Assembly: GCF_000750635.1 (NCBI RefSeq)
Contig: NZ_CCDM010000001.1
Location: 1,488,001-1,552,000, forward strand
DNA length: 64,000 nt
Origin: Oceanobacillus jeddahensis
GTDB taxonomy: Bacteria > Bacillota > Bacilli > Bacillales > Amphibacillaceae
Direction: 5' to 3'
The position numbers and the translations under genes are program-made. The notes under the pieces were generated by a model that saw only the letters and a list, made by a program, of their open reading frames with translations, was not told the origin of the DNA and searched no databases. Shown here one piece after another: positions 7,874-17,190 of this stretch (within the stretch, counting starts at the first letter, position 1; every line of letters starts with the position of its first letter).

Positions 7874-8659
7874 GTGCATATTATTCTTACTATTATACTA
7901 GGGTATAGTTTCATCAATATTTTCGAAACCATATATTATCTGAACTATGAGGAAACTTATTTAGGAACGAATTTAATATGGAGCTGGGCTTTACATATCA
8001 GTTGTGTCTTATTTTTAATTGCTTATTTTATTTTTAGAAAATACAATCAAAATAAATATATTAACATAGCCAATGAGACGATAGAAGAAGATGAAATCAA
8101 CCCAGGTGAATTTTATTATCAGCTGCCAATCGTTACACTCATGGAGAAAATGCCGATTAAAGTGCTTGGCCAAAACAATGCTGCGTTTGAACTTTATTTT
8201 AATTCAACATTACATCGTACTTTTTTTATGCTGGGTTTGTTTAGCGCACCGCCTGGTTTAAAACTGTCCTCTAACGAAAATACGATTATTTTAAAAAGTA
8301 AAAAATGGCTGCGTTATGAATATACAGTCTACGTTAATGGGGATTATCATGGAGAGTTTAATGCTAAAAGGCTGGTAAAAGAGCGGGGAGTAAAGAACTA
8401 CATTCACTTTGATTATCACTACAATAATTGTGTTTATAATCTGACTAATGATTATTTTGATATGACTACTTACATCAAAGATGATCAAGATACTTTATTA
8501 TTTGGAGAAAGAACCTATTTTAATTTATTATCTAAAGATGAAAAAACAGGAAGAAGGGGCGAGAAACATAAAATAAAAATGGATCATAAACAAAATCAGT
8601 CATTCCAAGAAGTATTATTAGCATTATATATTACTGCTTTAAATATACGTAATCACTAA
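7874..8659 (+). CDS. Membrane protein with tubby/LURP-one-like domain
   Basis: The 261-residue protein uses a GTG start eight bases after an AAGGAGG site. Two membrane helices (about residues 3-22 and 38-58) precede a cytosolic region of about 190 residues that is rich in beta strands (for example NTIILKSKKWLRYEYTVYVN, then RTYFNLLSKDEK). It ends with a hydrophobic helix (FQEVLLALYITALNI). The strand-rich part with a buried C-terminal helix recalls the tubby C-terminal / LURP-one fold seen in YxjI-type proteins. This is a fold-level guess, and the function is unknown. It is monocistronic. Confidence 0.65.
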   Translation: MHIILTIILGYSFINIFETIYYLNYEETYLGTNLIWSWALHISCVLFLIAYFIFRKYNQNKYINIANETIEEDEINPGEFYYQLPIVTLMEKMPIKVLGQNNAAFELYFNSTLHRTFFMLGLFSAPPGLKLSSNENTIILKSKKWLRYEYTVYVNGDYHGEFNAKRLVKERGVKNYIHFDYHYNNCVYNLTNDYFDMTTYIKDDQDTLLFGERTYFNLLSKDEKTGRRGEKHKIKMDHKQNQSFQEVLLALYITALNIRNH

Positions 8660-8935
8660 TAGAAACGTGCTTTACATTTCTAATTATTATGACCGCAGAC
8701 GCGTTTATGAACATTCTTTTCTTTGGAAACAAAGTTTATCCTTTCATTTATATTAACTGTCGTTGAATTTGTATTTCAAGATAAAAATGATTCATAGATT
8801 TAGGGATTTTGTAGGTTAAACCTGATTTTTGAAGTATTTCAAAGCTTTCCAGAAATACGACCATCTTTTCACCGTACTTTCAACATTCAGCAGTTTTACT
8901 AAGTTATAAGTCAATTTTAAAGGGTGTTAATATTC

Positions 8936-9253
8936 ATGGAATTATTTTTAACTATTATAGTCCTTGTATTTTTGTTCGTAAGTTCAATCCTAGTTTATCT
9001 AGGAAAAGGTGATTTCTTGATAGCGGGAATAAATATGATGCCTAAAGAAGAAAGAAAAAAGATAAATATGAATTATTTACGGAAGTATCTGGGGAAGATG
9101 ACATTCTGGATTAGTGTGGGTCTGTTATTAATTGCGATTTACGAGTTTTATTATGACAATAAAATATTATTATTTATAGGTTTGGGGTTTATCATTATAC
9201 TAACACCGATCGTACTTATAAAAATATTTAATTATAAAAGTTTCCAAAAGTGA
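8936..9253 (+). CDS. DUF3784 family small membrane protein
   Basis: A 105-residue protein with three membrane helices (about residues 2-20, 50-70 and 74-95). The loop FLIAGINMMPKEERKKINMNYLRKYLGKMTF matches the DUF3784 pattern (FLIAGYN-x-MSKEEK). The start at 8936 is preferred because AAAGGGTG lies 8-15 bases upstream; a GTG at 8924 overlaps that site. The function is unknown. Confidence 0.75.
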   Translation: MELFLTIIVLVFLFVSSILVYLGKGDFLIAGINMMPKEERKKINMNYLRKYLGKMTFWISVGLLLIAIYEFYYDNKILLFIGLGFIIILTPIVLIKIFNYKSFQK

Positions 9254-9451
9254 GTAACTCAACATTTAAATATAAAATTGTATTATATCATGTATTGTCT
9301 ATCATTTAGAAAACCATAATAGATTCAAAAATGACTAAACGGCTCAGTCCTTTGAAATATAGATTTCAAGCTGTTTAAGTGATTCTTTTCGGCGTTTGTT
9401 TGAGTGGAAGGTGAGTACACAAGAATTATTGCTTTCTTTTCATAGGACTAA

Positions 9452-9485
9452 CTGCTGCACAAATCGTTACCTTGTTGTGCAGCAG
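9452..9485 (+). terminator. Strong hairpin terminator
   Basis: A perfect 11-bp stem, CTGCTGCACAA/TTGTGCAGCAG, is followed by CCTTTTTATT on the plus strand. It lies between the DUF3784 gene and the convergent surface-protein gene. Similar GCTGCACAA hairpins are frequent terminators in this group. Confidence 0.75.
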
Positions 9486-9518
9486 CCTTTTTATTGTAGC
9501 AGTTTACCATTTTCCGCT

Positions 9519-10598
9519 TTAAACATTACGGCGTTTTTTACCCCAAATAATACCGCCAATGACAAGTGCCAGTATCACGATCCCAATAACTGTCCAACCA
9601 ATAGGGGACATAAATCCTCCATTTGTATTGGAATCACTTACAGCACTTTCCGTTTCTTCCCCATCTGTTGTTTCGTCTGCGTTATCATTGTAGTCTGTAT
9701 TTTCCGTTTCTTCATCTGTTCCGCTGTCATTAGAATCATTATTCTCAGCCGCTCCATTATTTTCTGTATCCTCAGAGGAATCGTCATTATCTGATTCATT
9801 TTGATCTTCATCAGATTCTGTACCATTTTCTTGGTCATCATCTTCATTCCAAACGTTTAAATCCTCTGGAACTTCCGTTTCAATTACAGCAGTTACGCCT
9901 AAAGCTGTGATGTATATATTGACTTTTTCACCTGGCTGCGGATAATCAAACGCATCAGCATCCATTTGTTCTTCATAGACCTCTTCTGAAGGAGCAAGTA
10001 AAGCAGTGTAACTTGTTGAATCCATATGTTCCATTTGGGTATTCTCATTAATCGTTTTTCCTTCACGTGCGTAATAAATCTGACCGTCTACATCGCCAAT
10101 GGTGCTTAAATCAAATCGTATACTGTCATTACTATCTGGCCAGTCTACGGATGTTCCTTCTTCAATAACTTCTTCAACCGAACTCGTATCAGCACGGCTC
10201 TCTATCACTTCTTTTCCTTCTTCTGCCGGTTGTACTTCAATGGTTCGTTCTTGAGGTTCTTTACCATCCTCCCCAAAACGGAAAAGGATTTCATCTCCAG
10301 CTTCCAAATCTGCCATTAGTATTTCCATAGAAAATTGCCCATCTTCATTCACATAAGGATGGACTACATTTTCTAGCCCAGGCACTTCTACTCCCAACAT
10401 AAATTTGGGATTAATCGTACCATTGTAAATAATGGTGTTTTCATGAATATCCGGCAGTTCCAAATTTTCCTCTACTTCTTCATTATCAACACTCCCATCG
10501 AAATCAGCTATTGCCACCACTTTCATAGCTCCAAGAGGACTGACTAATAATAAAGTTCCAATCACTAAAAGGAATCCTACCTTTTGTTTGAAATGCAT
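9519..10598 (-). CDS. Secreted acidic surface protein with C-terminal anchor
   Basis: The 359-residue protein has a signal peptide (residues 1-30, cleaved near VVA). About 210 residues of beta-rich sequence follow. There is then a highly acidic low-complexity linker of Asp, Glu, Asn and Ser (about residues 250-320) and a C-terminal transmembrane helix ending in GKKRRNV. There is no LPxTG motif, so it is held by the membrane rather than by sortase. Early segments such as NTIIYNGTINPKFMLGVEVPG suggest immunoglobulin-like beta modules. I do not recognise it as a known enzyme. The acidic linker fits a halotolerant host. Confidence 0.75.
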   Translation of the reverse strand: MHFKQKVGFLLVIGTLLLVSPLGAMKVVAIADFDGSVDNEEVEENLELPDIHENTIIYNGTINPKFMLGVEVPGLENVVHPYVNEDGQFSMEILMADLEAGDEILFRFGEDGKEPQERTIEVQPAEEGKEVIESRADTSSVEEVIEEGTSVDWPDSNDSIRFDLSTIGDVDGQIYYAREGKTINENTQMEHMDSTSYTALLAPSEEVYEEQMDADAFDYPQPGEKVNIYITALGVTAVIETEVPEDLNVWNEDDDQENGTESDEDQNESDNDDSSEDTENNGAAENNDSNDSGTDEETENTDYNDNADETTDGEETESAVSDSNTNGGFMSPIGWTVIGIVILALVIGGIIWGKKRRNV

Positions 10599-10845
10599 GT
10601 AATTCTCCTTTCAAATTTTGTTTGAATTTGAGAGAAATGATTTGATTCAATATTTTCCATGGATAAGTTGAAGGATAAAAAATGCGGTGTAATATAATCG
10701 TGAAGTAGTTACTCTAATGGTTAATTTTTAAGCAGGTTTGCCTACCTATTATACTTTCTTGGGAATATTTGCTGTTCTTCTCTTTAGAAAACGATTACCC
10801 TTTTCCATTCTTGCTAAAACCTGGATGGTTTTTTGAAGCTGCTGC

Positions 10846-11006
10846 ATAAAACGAAACTACACGCAGTGGGAGTTTTCGACACACAACTCTTTACGCTAGA
10901 GCGAGTAATCGCAATGGTTTTCGGTGGGGTGAGTAATCGCAGCCCCAGCCTCAGTCCCAACCCCAGGACGTCGCGAACTTAGTCTGCTTCTTTTCTCCGT
11001 GATAAG
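10846..11006 (-). repeat. bcr1-like element, core 2 variant (copy G)
   Basis: The ends match the main family on the minus strand: CACGGAG on the left, GTTTCGT on the right, flanked by CTTAT and TTTAT. The body is 151 bp, the usual length. The inside is different: most of the two-hairpin core is replaced by the GC-rich segment with GGGGTTGGGACTG and two GCGATTACTC units, also found at 3190-3358. It lies downstream of the ABC permease gene. Confidence 0.85.
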
Positions 11007-11106
11007 AGATAGAAAAGAGATGCTGTTGCACAGTTTAGTTCTTCATTGTGCAACAGCACCAGTAGAATTTTGGTAATGTGCTTTTCATGGAAGCTGTCAG
11101 ATGCAA

Positions 11107-11844
11107 TTAATACGTATCCCGCTTCGAAAAATTCCATAAACCATATAGGAGTAAAGCGAAGAATGTTCCAATAACTAATGAATAAAACAACCAATAAGAT
11201 TGAATAGGTGATTCATCTTCAGGAGACATAGCCAGCATAGGCTGTGTCCAAGGATAAATCTGTCCTAAGGATGTGCTGGCGACAATAATAGCTGGAAGAG
11301 TAAAAACAATACTAACAGCTAATGGTACGCCAAATGTTTTAGAGCTTATAGATATAGTTAGCTGTAACAGAATCAATGGTAAACAAGCAAGAATACCTCT
11401 AACTATAAATTCTACTATTGTAAATAGCGGCAGACTGCCTTCGATTCCATTTATATATCCAAATCCTATAAAAAAGACTAATAGGATCACCATTGAAATA
11501 ATTACCATTTTTACTACCGTTAAAAATTTCCCTAAAAAGATCACCGAATAATTGATGGGCATTGCTAATAATTGTTTCCAACCTCCACCGACATGCTCAC
11601 TTCTGCAAACAAGCGCTGTGTATATCCCGACCAGGATGGGCAATACAAAAGGACCCATAAACAATGCTACTTGTGTCCACACCTCTATCCATTCGTTATC
11701 TCCAGGCTGCATAAAAAGGTCGTAGTTTTTAAAGAAATTAATATAAGCCAGGAATACGCCTAATAAGGGTCCTATTACGTAAAGTAACCACAATTTGGAG
11801 CGTTTTAACTTTAATCGTTCTACATATAAAATATTTTTCAACAT
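11107..11844 (-). CDS. LanG/LanE-type ABC permease
   Basis: A 245-residue permease with six predicted helices. It begins MLKNILYVERLKLKRSKLWL, a start typical of lantibiotic-immunity permeases. The ATG at 11844 is better spaced from AAGGAG than the one three bases earlier. It is the last gene of a three-gene unit. Its ribosome site overlaps the stop of the preceding permease. With that permease and the ATPase it should form an exporter that removes cationic peptide antibiotics from the membrane. The peptide is unknown. Confidence 0.85.
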   Translation of the reverse strand: MLKNILYVERLKLKRSKLWLLYVIGPLLGVFLAYINFFKNYDLFMQPGDNEWIEVWTQVALFMGPFVLPILVGIYTALVCRSEHVGGGWKQLLAMPINYSVIFLGKFLTVVKMVIISMVILLVFFIGFGYINGIEGSLPLFTIVEFIVRGILACLPLILLQLTISISSKTFGVPLAVSIVFTLPAIIVASTSLGQIYPWTQPMLAMSPEDESPIQSYWLFYSLVIGTFFALLLYGLWNFSKRDTY

Positions 11845-11853
11845 CATCTCTCC

Positions 11854-12612
11854 TTACTGAACACTCTGTTTAGCAAAATGTGTGGCCCCGATAAATACTA
11901 GGCTTATCCCTAATAGCAAACTGATAACGAGAAAGGCAGAAAAATCTGGATTATCTCCTAATCCCTCATATTGCAATATAACTGTTGATGATTGACTTGG
12001 ATAGGCTAAAGGGAACCATCTTGTCGTTTGAGCAGCTGCTAAAAACAGCCCCATAATAGCAGAAATGGAACCAATAAGGATGGAGAAGGCCTGATTTTTA
12101 ATGGTCATGGATAACCAAAATTGAAAAGCCATTATTGGTAATACAGTAATTAACATTCCATAACAGTCGCCTATCATTAAGTCCCATGGAATTTCCCCTT
12201 CAAATCCGAGTATCTTTCCCAAAAAAACCATGCCAAACAGAAATACAGTAACGGAAAGGAATAGGCTAATTGTTAGCCAAATAAATTTACTCAAATAGAT
12301 TTTTCCTCTCGAAATAGGCATAGAAAGGGTTTGTTTCCATCCATTTGCTTGATGTTCAATATTTGCTATTACTGATGCAGTCAGGGTGGCGGCCAATGGA
12401 AAACCTAGTCCAAATAACAAACTATTGTCGTATAATAAATATATCCACATGGAATCAGCACCGAACATCTCCACTTGGTTTTCAACAAACGCAGCGCGGT
12501 AAGTTAAATTCACCATCTCATATGCCAATACAAGTAACGGTACCAATAAAACAATAAACATTAACGCCGAACGTTTTAATTTTAATTGTTCTGCCCATAA
12601 TATCTTTATCAT
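11854..12612 (-). CDS. LanE/LanG-type ABC permease
   Basis: A 252-residue six-helix permease that begins MIKILWAEQLKLKRSALMF and is clearly paralogous to the next permease, including GWKQTLSMPISRGKIYLSKF and its counterpart GWKQLLAMPINYSVIFLGKF. The start overlaps the stop of the ATPase gene (ATGA), which shows translational coupling. Paired non-identical permeases plus one ATPase are the mark of LanFEG transporters. Confidence 0.87.
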   Translation of the reverse strand: MIKILWAEQLKLKRSALMFIVLLVPLLVLAYEMVNLTYRAAFVENQVEMFGADSMWIYLLYDNSLLFGLGFPLAATLTASVIANIEHQANGWKQTLSMPISRGKIYLSKFIWLTISLFLSVTVFLFGMVFLGKILGFEGEIPWDLMIGDCYGMLITVLPIMAFQFWLSMTIKNQAFSILIGSISAIMGLFLAAAQTTRWFPLAYPSQSSTVILQYEGLGDNPDFSAFLVISLLLGISLVFIGATHFAKQSVQ

Positions 12613-13520
12613 AAGCTACCCTCTGTGCCAGTTAATTCTAAGAAAATATCTTCAAGCGTTCTTTTTACTTCTTCCAGTCGATAGACAGCTATCCCCGAAT
12701 GAACCAAAATAGCGTTAATATCTGAAACAAATGCTGGGTCTGTTTGTGATAACCATAAGAAATCATTTTGTAAATCAGCTTTTACTCCTCGTTCTTTTAA
12801 TAATGTATTTGCTTTTAGGACATCATTAACGCCGACTTTTAATAGAGGTTTTCGCTTTTGTCTTAACTGTTCAATGGAGTCTTGGAAAATCATTTTTCCA
12901 TGGTTAATGATCCCTACCTGGGTAGCCATTTGGTCAATTTCGCTTAACAAATGGCTGGATACTAGCACACTCATTCCAGCCTCAGGTAATTCCTTAATTA
13001 ATTCCCGAATTTCTTGGATACCAGACGGATCTAAACCATTCGTTGGTTCATCCAGGATTAATAAGTCTGGGTTACTCAACATCGCAGCAGCAATCCCCAA
13101 ACGTTGCTTCATTCCAAGGGAATATTCTTTTGTTAGCCGGTTCGCAACTTTGGTTAATCGCACAATTTCCAATACTTCGTTCACCCGTTTTTCCGGCAGA
13201 GCTCGTAACCTGCGAACTGCTTCTAAGTTTTCACGACCAGTTAAATTTCCATAGTATGTTGGAGATTCCACCAACGATCCAATCCGTTGTAAAATTTGTA
13301 GGCGATTTTTCTTTAAGCTTTGCCCAAAAATTTCAATATTGCCTTTTGTTGGTTTTATTAAACCTAGTAACATGCGGATCGTCGTTGTTTTACCAGCGCC
13401 ATTTGGTCCAAGAAATCCATAAATTTGTCCACGTTCAATCTGTAAATTCAGTCCATCTACAGACATGTGTTTTTTGTACTTTTTTGTTAGATCATTTGTC
13501 ATTAAGATTTGATCATTCAT
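12609..13520 (-). CDS. LanF-type ABC transporter ATPase
   Basis: The 303-residue ATPase shows Walker A GPNGAGKTT at about residue 38, the signature YSLGMKQRLGIA, Walker B LLILDEPTNGLD, and the H-loop in VSSHLLSEID. The Q-loop position carries glutamate (IGSLVESPTYYGNLTG). This E-loop is the known hallmark of lantibiotic-immunity LanF proteins, as opposed to general exporters. The C-terminal 80 residues are a typical regulatory tail. It heads the lanFEG operon and is divergent from a response regulator and histidine kinase. No lantibiotic precursor or modification gene is visible nearby, so it probably protects against peptides made by other bacteria. Confidence 0.92.
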   Translation of the reverse strand: MNDQILMTNDLTKKYKKHMSVDGLNLQIERGQIYGFLGPNGAGKTTTIRMLLGLIKPTKGNIEIFGQSLKKNRLQILQRIGSLVESPTYYGNLTGRENLEAVRRLRALPEKRVNEVLEIVRLTKVANRLTKEYSLGMKQRLGIAAAMLSNPDLLILDEPTNGLDPSGIQEIRELIKELPEAGMSVLVSSHLLSEIDQMATQVGIINHGKMIFQDSIEQLRQKRKPLLKVGVNDVLKANTLLKERGVKADLQNDFLWLSQTDPAFVSDINAILVHSGIAVYRLEEVKRTLEDIFLELTGTEGSL

Positions 13521-13766
13521 CTGTTCCTCACCTCATTTCTATCGTAAACGAAATGCGTTAAACAGGGATGAAACTTTCCCTAAACATTTGCTAAACAATC
13601 CAATTCCAAATAATCTTCCATTTCCACTCCATACTTAGAACAGCTTGGGATGTAGAATAATTCCATTTTTCAGAAATCTGAACAGCGTATAAATTCATTT
13701 CTGAAGTAGTTTTTTTTATTCATGATTAATGTAGAATAATAAGGAAGATAGGAAGGGGGATGTCAT

Positions 13767-14492
13767 GTGACTTTCAAGCTCGAAGATCATCATATTCTTA
13801 TGATTGATGATGATCCATATATTTTAGATTTATTAATCACGGTATTTGAAAAAGAAGGTTTTCAAAATATCTTCACTGCTAAGACTGGGGCAGAAGCGCT
13901 TTTTACGACAACCCAAAATAATCCGCATATTATATTGCTGGATGTGATGTTACCTGATATAGACGGTTTTACGTTATGTGGCAAAATCCGTTCAGAGACA
14001 AATGTACCAATACTATTCCTTACAGCGAAAACAACAGATTTAGATAAGTTACAAGGATTTAGCTTTGGAGGAGATGACTATATTACAAAACCTTTTAATC
14101 CATTAGAAGTCGTAGCCCGTGTAAAAGCTCAATTAAGACGCTCCATACAAACTCCATCCCGACAAACACGGAAACCAATTTATGATTATGGTACGTTTCA
14201 TATAGATCCCAATACAGGGAGACTTATGGTTAATGGGGAGCGAATAGAGTGTCCTACTCAGGAAATAAAGCTGTTACTCTATTTTTGTGAACATCCTAAT
14301 CAAATTTTAAGTAAGCATCAAATTTATAAAGAGGTATGGGGAGAATTTTATGGCGGGGACAGTACAGTGATGGTACATGTACGTCGTTTACGTGAAAAAA
14401 TAGAAGAAGATCCAAGCAGACCTAAATGGATCAAAACCGTTCGTGGATTAGGCTATATATTTGAAACGAGCACGGATGAGGAATTGCTGTGA
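13767..14492 (+). CDS. OmpR-family response regulator
   Basis: A 241-residue two-domain regulator. The receiver domain has the acidic pair DDD near residue 14, the phospho-acceptor Asp in LLDVMLPDIDG near residue 59, and the Lys in DYITKPFNP near residue 109. It is joined to a winged-helix domain ending VHVRRLREKIEEDPSRPKWIKTVRGLGY. It starts with GTG after GGAAGGGGG and overlaps the kinase gene by four bases. The divergent LanFEG genes are its likely target. Confidence 0.92.
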   Translation: MTFKLEDHHILMIDDDPYILDLLITVFEKEGFQNIFTAKTGAEALFTTTQNNPHIILLDVMLPDIDGFTLCGKIRSETNVPILFLTAKTTDLDKLQGFSFGGDDYITKPFNPLEVVARVKAQLRRSIQTPSRQTRKPIYDYGTFHIDPNTGRLMVNGERIECPTQEIKLLLYFCEHPNQILSKHQIYKEVWGEFYGGDSTVMVHVRRLREKIEEDPSRPKWIKTVRGLGYIFETSTDEELL

Positions 14493-15913
14493 AATTAAAA
14501 AATAGAGTTGCATATTATTTTGTCTCACGTATTTTCTGGTTAATGCTTATTTGGGGGATATTGATCATCCTCAGTATTGTTTTAATCAGTTATTTTTTGG
14601 AGCACCATCAAAAAGAATCACCGCTATTATCCATTAACGATATTGTGGAATATACGGTATTCGTAGATCAAAAACCTTCTATAGAATCAGAGGTAGAAGC
14701 AGATTTGTTAAGCAACAATATGTGGGTGCAAATATTGGACGCGCAGGGGAATGAAGTCTATTCTTTTAATACACCTGAAAGTATACCAAACCATTATACT
14801 CCAGGGGAATTAGTGTCTGATTATTTATATCCTGCCAAAAACGATTTTCAATTATCCACATGGTATAACAGGATAGATAATCAGGATCTAACATGGGTCC
14901 TAGGAAAACCGATGACAAGTAATAATCCATTTCAATACTGGGTGAACAATCTATGGATTCTATTCATCATTCTAATCGGAATAGTCATCGCCATATTTTT
15001 CGGAAGACAATTAGGTGCCCCATTGCTTTATATCGTATCGTGGATTGAAAGTCTGTCTAAAGGTAATTATGAAAAACCTTTTTATAACCGAAAATTTAAT
15101 ATCAAGCAGCGTTGGCGAAATAAAACTGAATATAATACGTATAAAGAATTGAATCAGGCTCTTTCTGACCTTACATCAACCCTGCAAAGAAATAGAGAAG
15201 AACGGGAGCTATTAGATAAGACGAGAGAAGAATGGATGACAGGAGTCTCCCATGATCTAAAGACACCTTTGTCGGTTATCAAGGGATATACAGTACTTCT
15301 TTCCTCAGATGATCATGATTGGGAGCAGGATAAAGTTCGTTATTTTTCCAAAATCATGGAGGAGCGTGTGGAATATATGGAGCAACTAATCGAAGACTTT
15401 AATTTAACCTTCCAATTAAAAAATGACGTGATTCCAATACAGCTGGAACAAAAAGATCTTGTAAATACGCTTCAACATGTTTTGGAGCACTTGGAAAAAA
15501 TGCCCGAAGCTAAAAATAAGGTATTCTCATTTGAAGCGGATAAGGAACAAATATTTCTTAATATGGATACGAACTATGTAAAGCGGGCATTTGAAAACGT
15601 CATCGCAAATAGTATCAAACATAACCCACCCCATACGAAAATTAAGGTTATACTCCATGAAGAACAGTCTTATCCAAGACAAGTTCGTGTTTCTATTGAA
15701 GATGATGGGGTAGGTATGGACCCAGAAACGATGGAGCATTTATTCGAACGGTACTATCAGGGAACGAGCGCTACCTCTGATAATACCGGAACAGGATTAG
15801 GAATGGCGATTGCCAGGCAAATTATCATTGCTCATGGCGGAGAAATTAAGGTGAATAGTAAACGTGAATTAGGAACCCAGTTTATTATTACTTTTCTAAT
15901 TGAAGAAGAGTGA
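14489..15913 (+). CDS. Sensor histidine kinase (bacitracin/lantibiotic-sensing type)
   Basis: The 474-residue kinase has two membrane helices (about residues 13-33 and 153-172) around an extracellular loop of about 115 residues, then a HAMP-like linker. The H-box is GVSHDLKTPLSVIKGY. The ATP-binding boxes are N (FENVIANSIKHN), G1 (IEDDGVGMD) and G2 (GTGLGMAIARQIIIAHGG). The GTG start overlaps the regulator stop. The sizeable external loop differs from the loopless BceS type, so the kinase may sense the peptide directly. Confidence 0.92.
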   Translation: MKLKNRVAYYFVSRIFWLMLIWGILIILSIVLISYFLEHHQKESPLLSINDIVEYTVFVDQKPSIESEVEADLLSNNMWVQILDAQGNEVYSFNTPESIPNHYTPGELVSDYLYPAKNDFQLSTWYNRIDNQDLTWVLGKPMTSNNPFQYWVNNLWILFIILIGIVIAIFFGRQLGAPLLYIVSWIESLSKGNYEKPFYNRKFNIKQRWRNKTEYNTYKELNQALSDLTSTLQRNREERELLDKTREEWMTGVSHDLKTPLSVIKGYTVLLSSDDHDWEQDKVRYFSKIMEERVEYMEQLIEDFNLTFQLKNDVIPIQLEQKDLVNTLQHVLEHLEKMPEAKNKVFSFEADKEQIFLNMDTNYVKRAFENVIANSIKHNPPHTKIKVILHEEQSYPRQVRVSIEDDGVGMDPETMEHLFERYYQGTSATSDNTGTGLGMAIARQIIIAHGGEIKVNSKRELGTQFIITFLIEEE

Positions 15914-16273
15914 TTTATCTATCTTATGAACAATCTATTAAAAAGAAGTTTAAGGGTGTCTGTTAGTGAAGGAAAATTAATTTAGACATGGACAAGAAGT
16001 AATTAGAATGAATTCAAAAATGTAATGTGTTAAGTATGTTTGTCCTGATAATGCATCAAAGACGACGAGCTGACGGTGACAACAGTGATAAAAAAATTGT
16101 ATCTAATAACAGAACTTGATAAATTTGACTTAATGTTTAAAACAATTAATATAGATGATTTTGAAACTATAAAGTCTTTTACCAATATAAATGCAAGTAA
16201 AAGTTGACAGTCATGAATCTTAGTATATAAGGTTCTTGGCTGTTTTTTAATATTTAAATATTTAAATATTTTA
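15914..16273 (+). other. Intergenic stretch with a possible gene remnant
   Basis: There is no convincing gene. A short frame at 16076-16231 starting with GTG reads KKLYLITELDKFDLMFKTINIDDFETIKSF but has no ribosome site. It could be the tail of a lost gene or chance. Confidence 0.3.
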
Positions 16274-16315
16274 CAAGTGAGAAATAATTGTATATTGACT
16301 ATTATTTCTCACTTG
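16274..16315 (+). terminator. Long perfect hairpin terminator
   Basis: A 15-bp perfect stem, CAAGTGAGAAATAAT/ATTATTTCTCACTTG with a 12-nt loop, is followed by CGTTTTAATC. It lies after the two-component genes. Confidence 0.75.
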
Positions 16316-16573
16316 CGTTTTAATCACCTCTCGTATACTTAATATATAATTACGCCATAATTTTTCGGAAATGATTAGCAACAATAAATAACAAACAACT
16401 GCCAACAGGTAAACAATGGTTGTTGGAAGATAGAAATATGGCTGATCTAGTTTATAATTTCTGATTACTTGAAAATCAAACTAAAATTTATAACTGGGAT
16501 AAGATGATTTTAAAGAGCCCCCGTTCAAAAGTAGCTTGAGCGATAAATAACTTTCAATAATTTGATATTTCTA

Positions 16574-16604
16574 TTGACTTTTACGCTGCGTAAAGCCTCA
16601 TAGT
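16574..16604 (+). promoter_or_regulatory. MerR-type promoter and operator
   Basis: A TTGACT -35 and a CATAGT -10 are separated by 19 bp, the over-long spacer typical of MerR-controlled promoters. The spacer contains the perfect dyad TTTACGC-T-GCGTAAA. It lies directly before the MerR gene at 16629, so autoregulation is likely. Confidence 0.8.
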
Positions 16605-16628
16605 ACCAAATAAAGGAGGTGTTAAAAA

Positions 16629-17078
16629 GTGGTGATGAGAGCAAAAGAAGTGACTGATTTAATGGGTGTTAGTGCTCGTACACTGCATCATTATGATGAG
16701 ATTGGGTTATTGGCTCCAAAAGAAACTACCAGCTCCGGTTATCGATTATACTCAGAAGAAAATATACAAACGCTACAGCAAATTTTGATCTTTAAAGAAT
16801 TGGGTTTATCCCTAAAGGAAATAAAAAAGATTATTTACACCCCATCATTTAATCAAAGGGAAGCATTGCTTCTCCAACGGAAAATGTTGATAGAGAAACA
16901 AAGGAATATCGATAAAATGATAACTACGATTGATAAAATCATTCAATATATGTTGGGTAAAATAAGGATGACAAATGAAGAGAAATTTGAAGGGCTTAGC
17001 TTTAGCCATAAAACCTATGAACAAGAAGCCCGCAGACGTTGGGGAAATGATTCTGTCAATCATGTAAATGTGGAGTGA
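16629..17078 (+). CDS. MerR-family regulator, truncated TipAL/Mta type
   Basis: The 149-residue product has the MerR winged helix at the N-terminus (VTDLMGVSARTLHHYDEIGLL, GYRLYSEENIQTLQQILIFKELG). A coiled coil follows (about residues 75-110), then only the first 35 residues of the TipAS effector domain (MTNEEKFEGLSFSHKTYEQEARRRWG). Full-length relatives are about 250 residues. The frame stops at a TGA, and reading on in frame gives KRMSEGERKSLLKR and another TGA, so the effector domain has decayed. A bcr1-like element follows at 17191. The GTG at 16629 is best placed for AAGGAGGT. DNA binding may persist, but drug sensing should be lost. Confidence 0.85.
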   Translation: MVMRAKEVTDLMGVSARTLHHYDEIGLLAPKETTSSGYRLYSEENIQTLQQILIFKELGLSLKEIKKIIYTPSFNQREALLLQRKMLIEKQRNIDKMITTIDKIIQYMLGKIRMTNEEKFEGLSFSHKTYEQEARRRWGNDSVNHVNVE

Positions 17079-17190
17079 AAAAGAATGTCAGAGGGTGAAC
17101 GCAAAAGTTTATTGAAAAGGTGAGAATCGATTTAAAAAAACTTGCGCTTTGTCATAGTTTCCCCCTGAATCTCAAAAAGTACAAGCCATC

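Noticed and set aside
13043-13561. 172-codon plus-strand frame opposite the LanF ATPase
   Set aside because: It is the reverse complement of a strongly conserved ATPase and starts without a ribosome site.
11107-15913. Possible BceAB-PsdAB type bacitracin module
   Set aside because: There are two separate six-helix permeases and an E-loop ATPase instead of a single ten-helix permease with a large external domain, so LanFEG fits better.
16076-16231. 51-codon frame after the histidine kinase
   Set aside because: There is no ribosome site, no family resemblance, and the surrounding sequence looks decayed. I record it only as a possible remnant.
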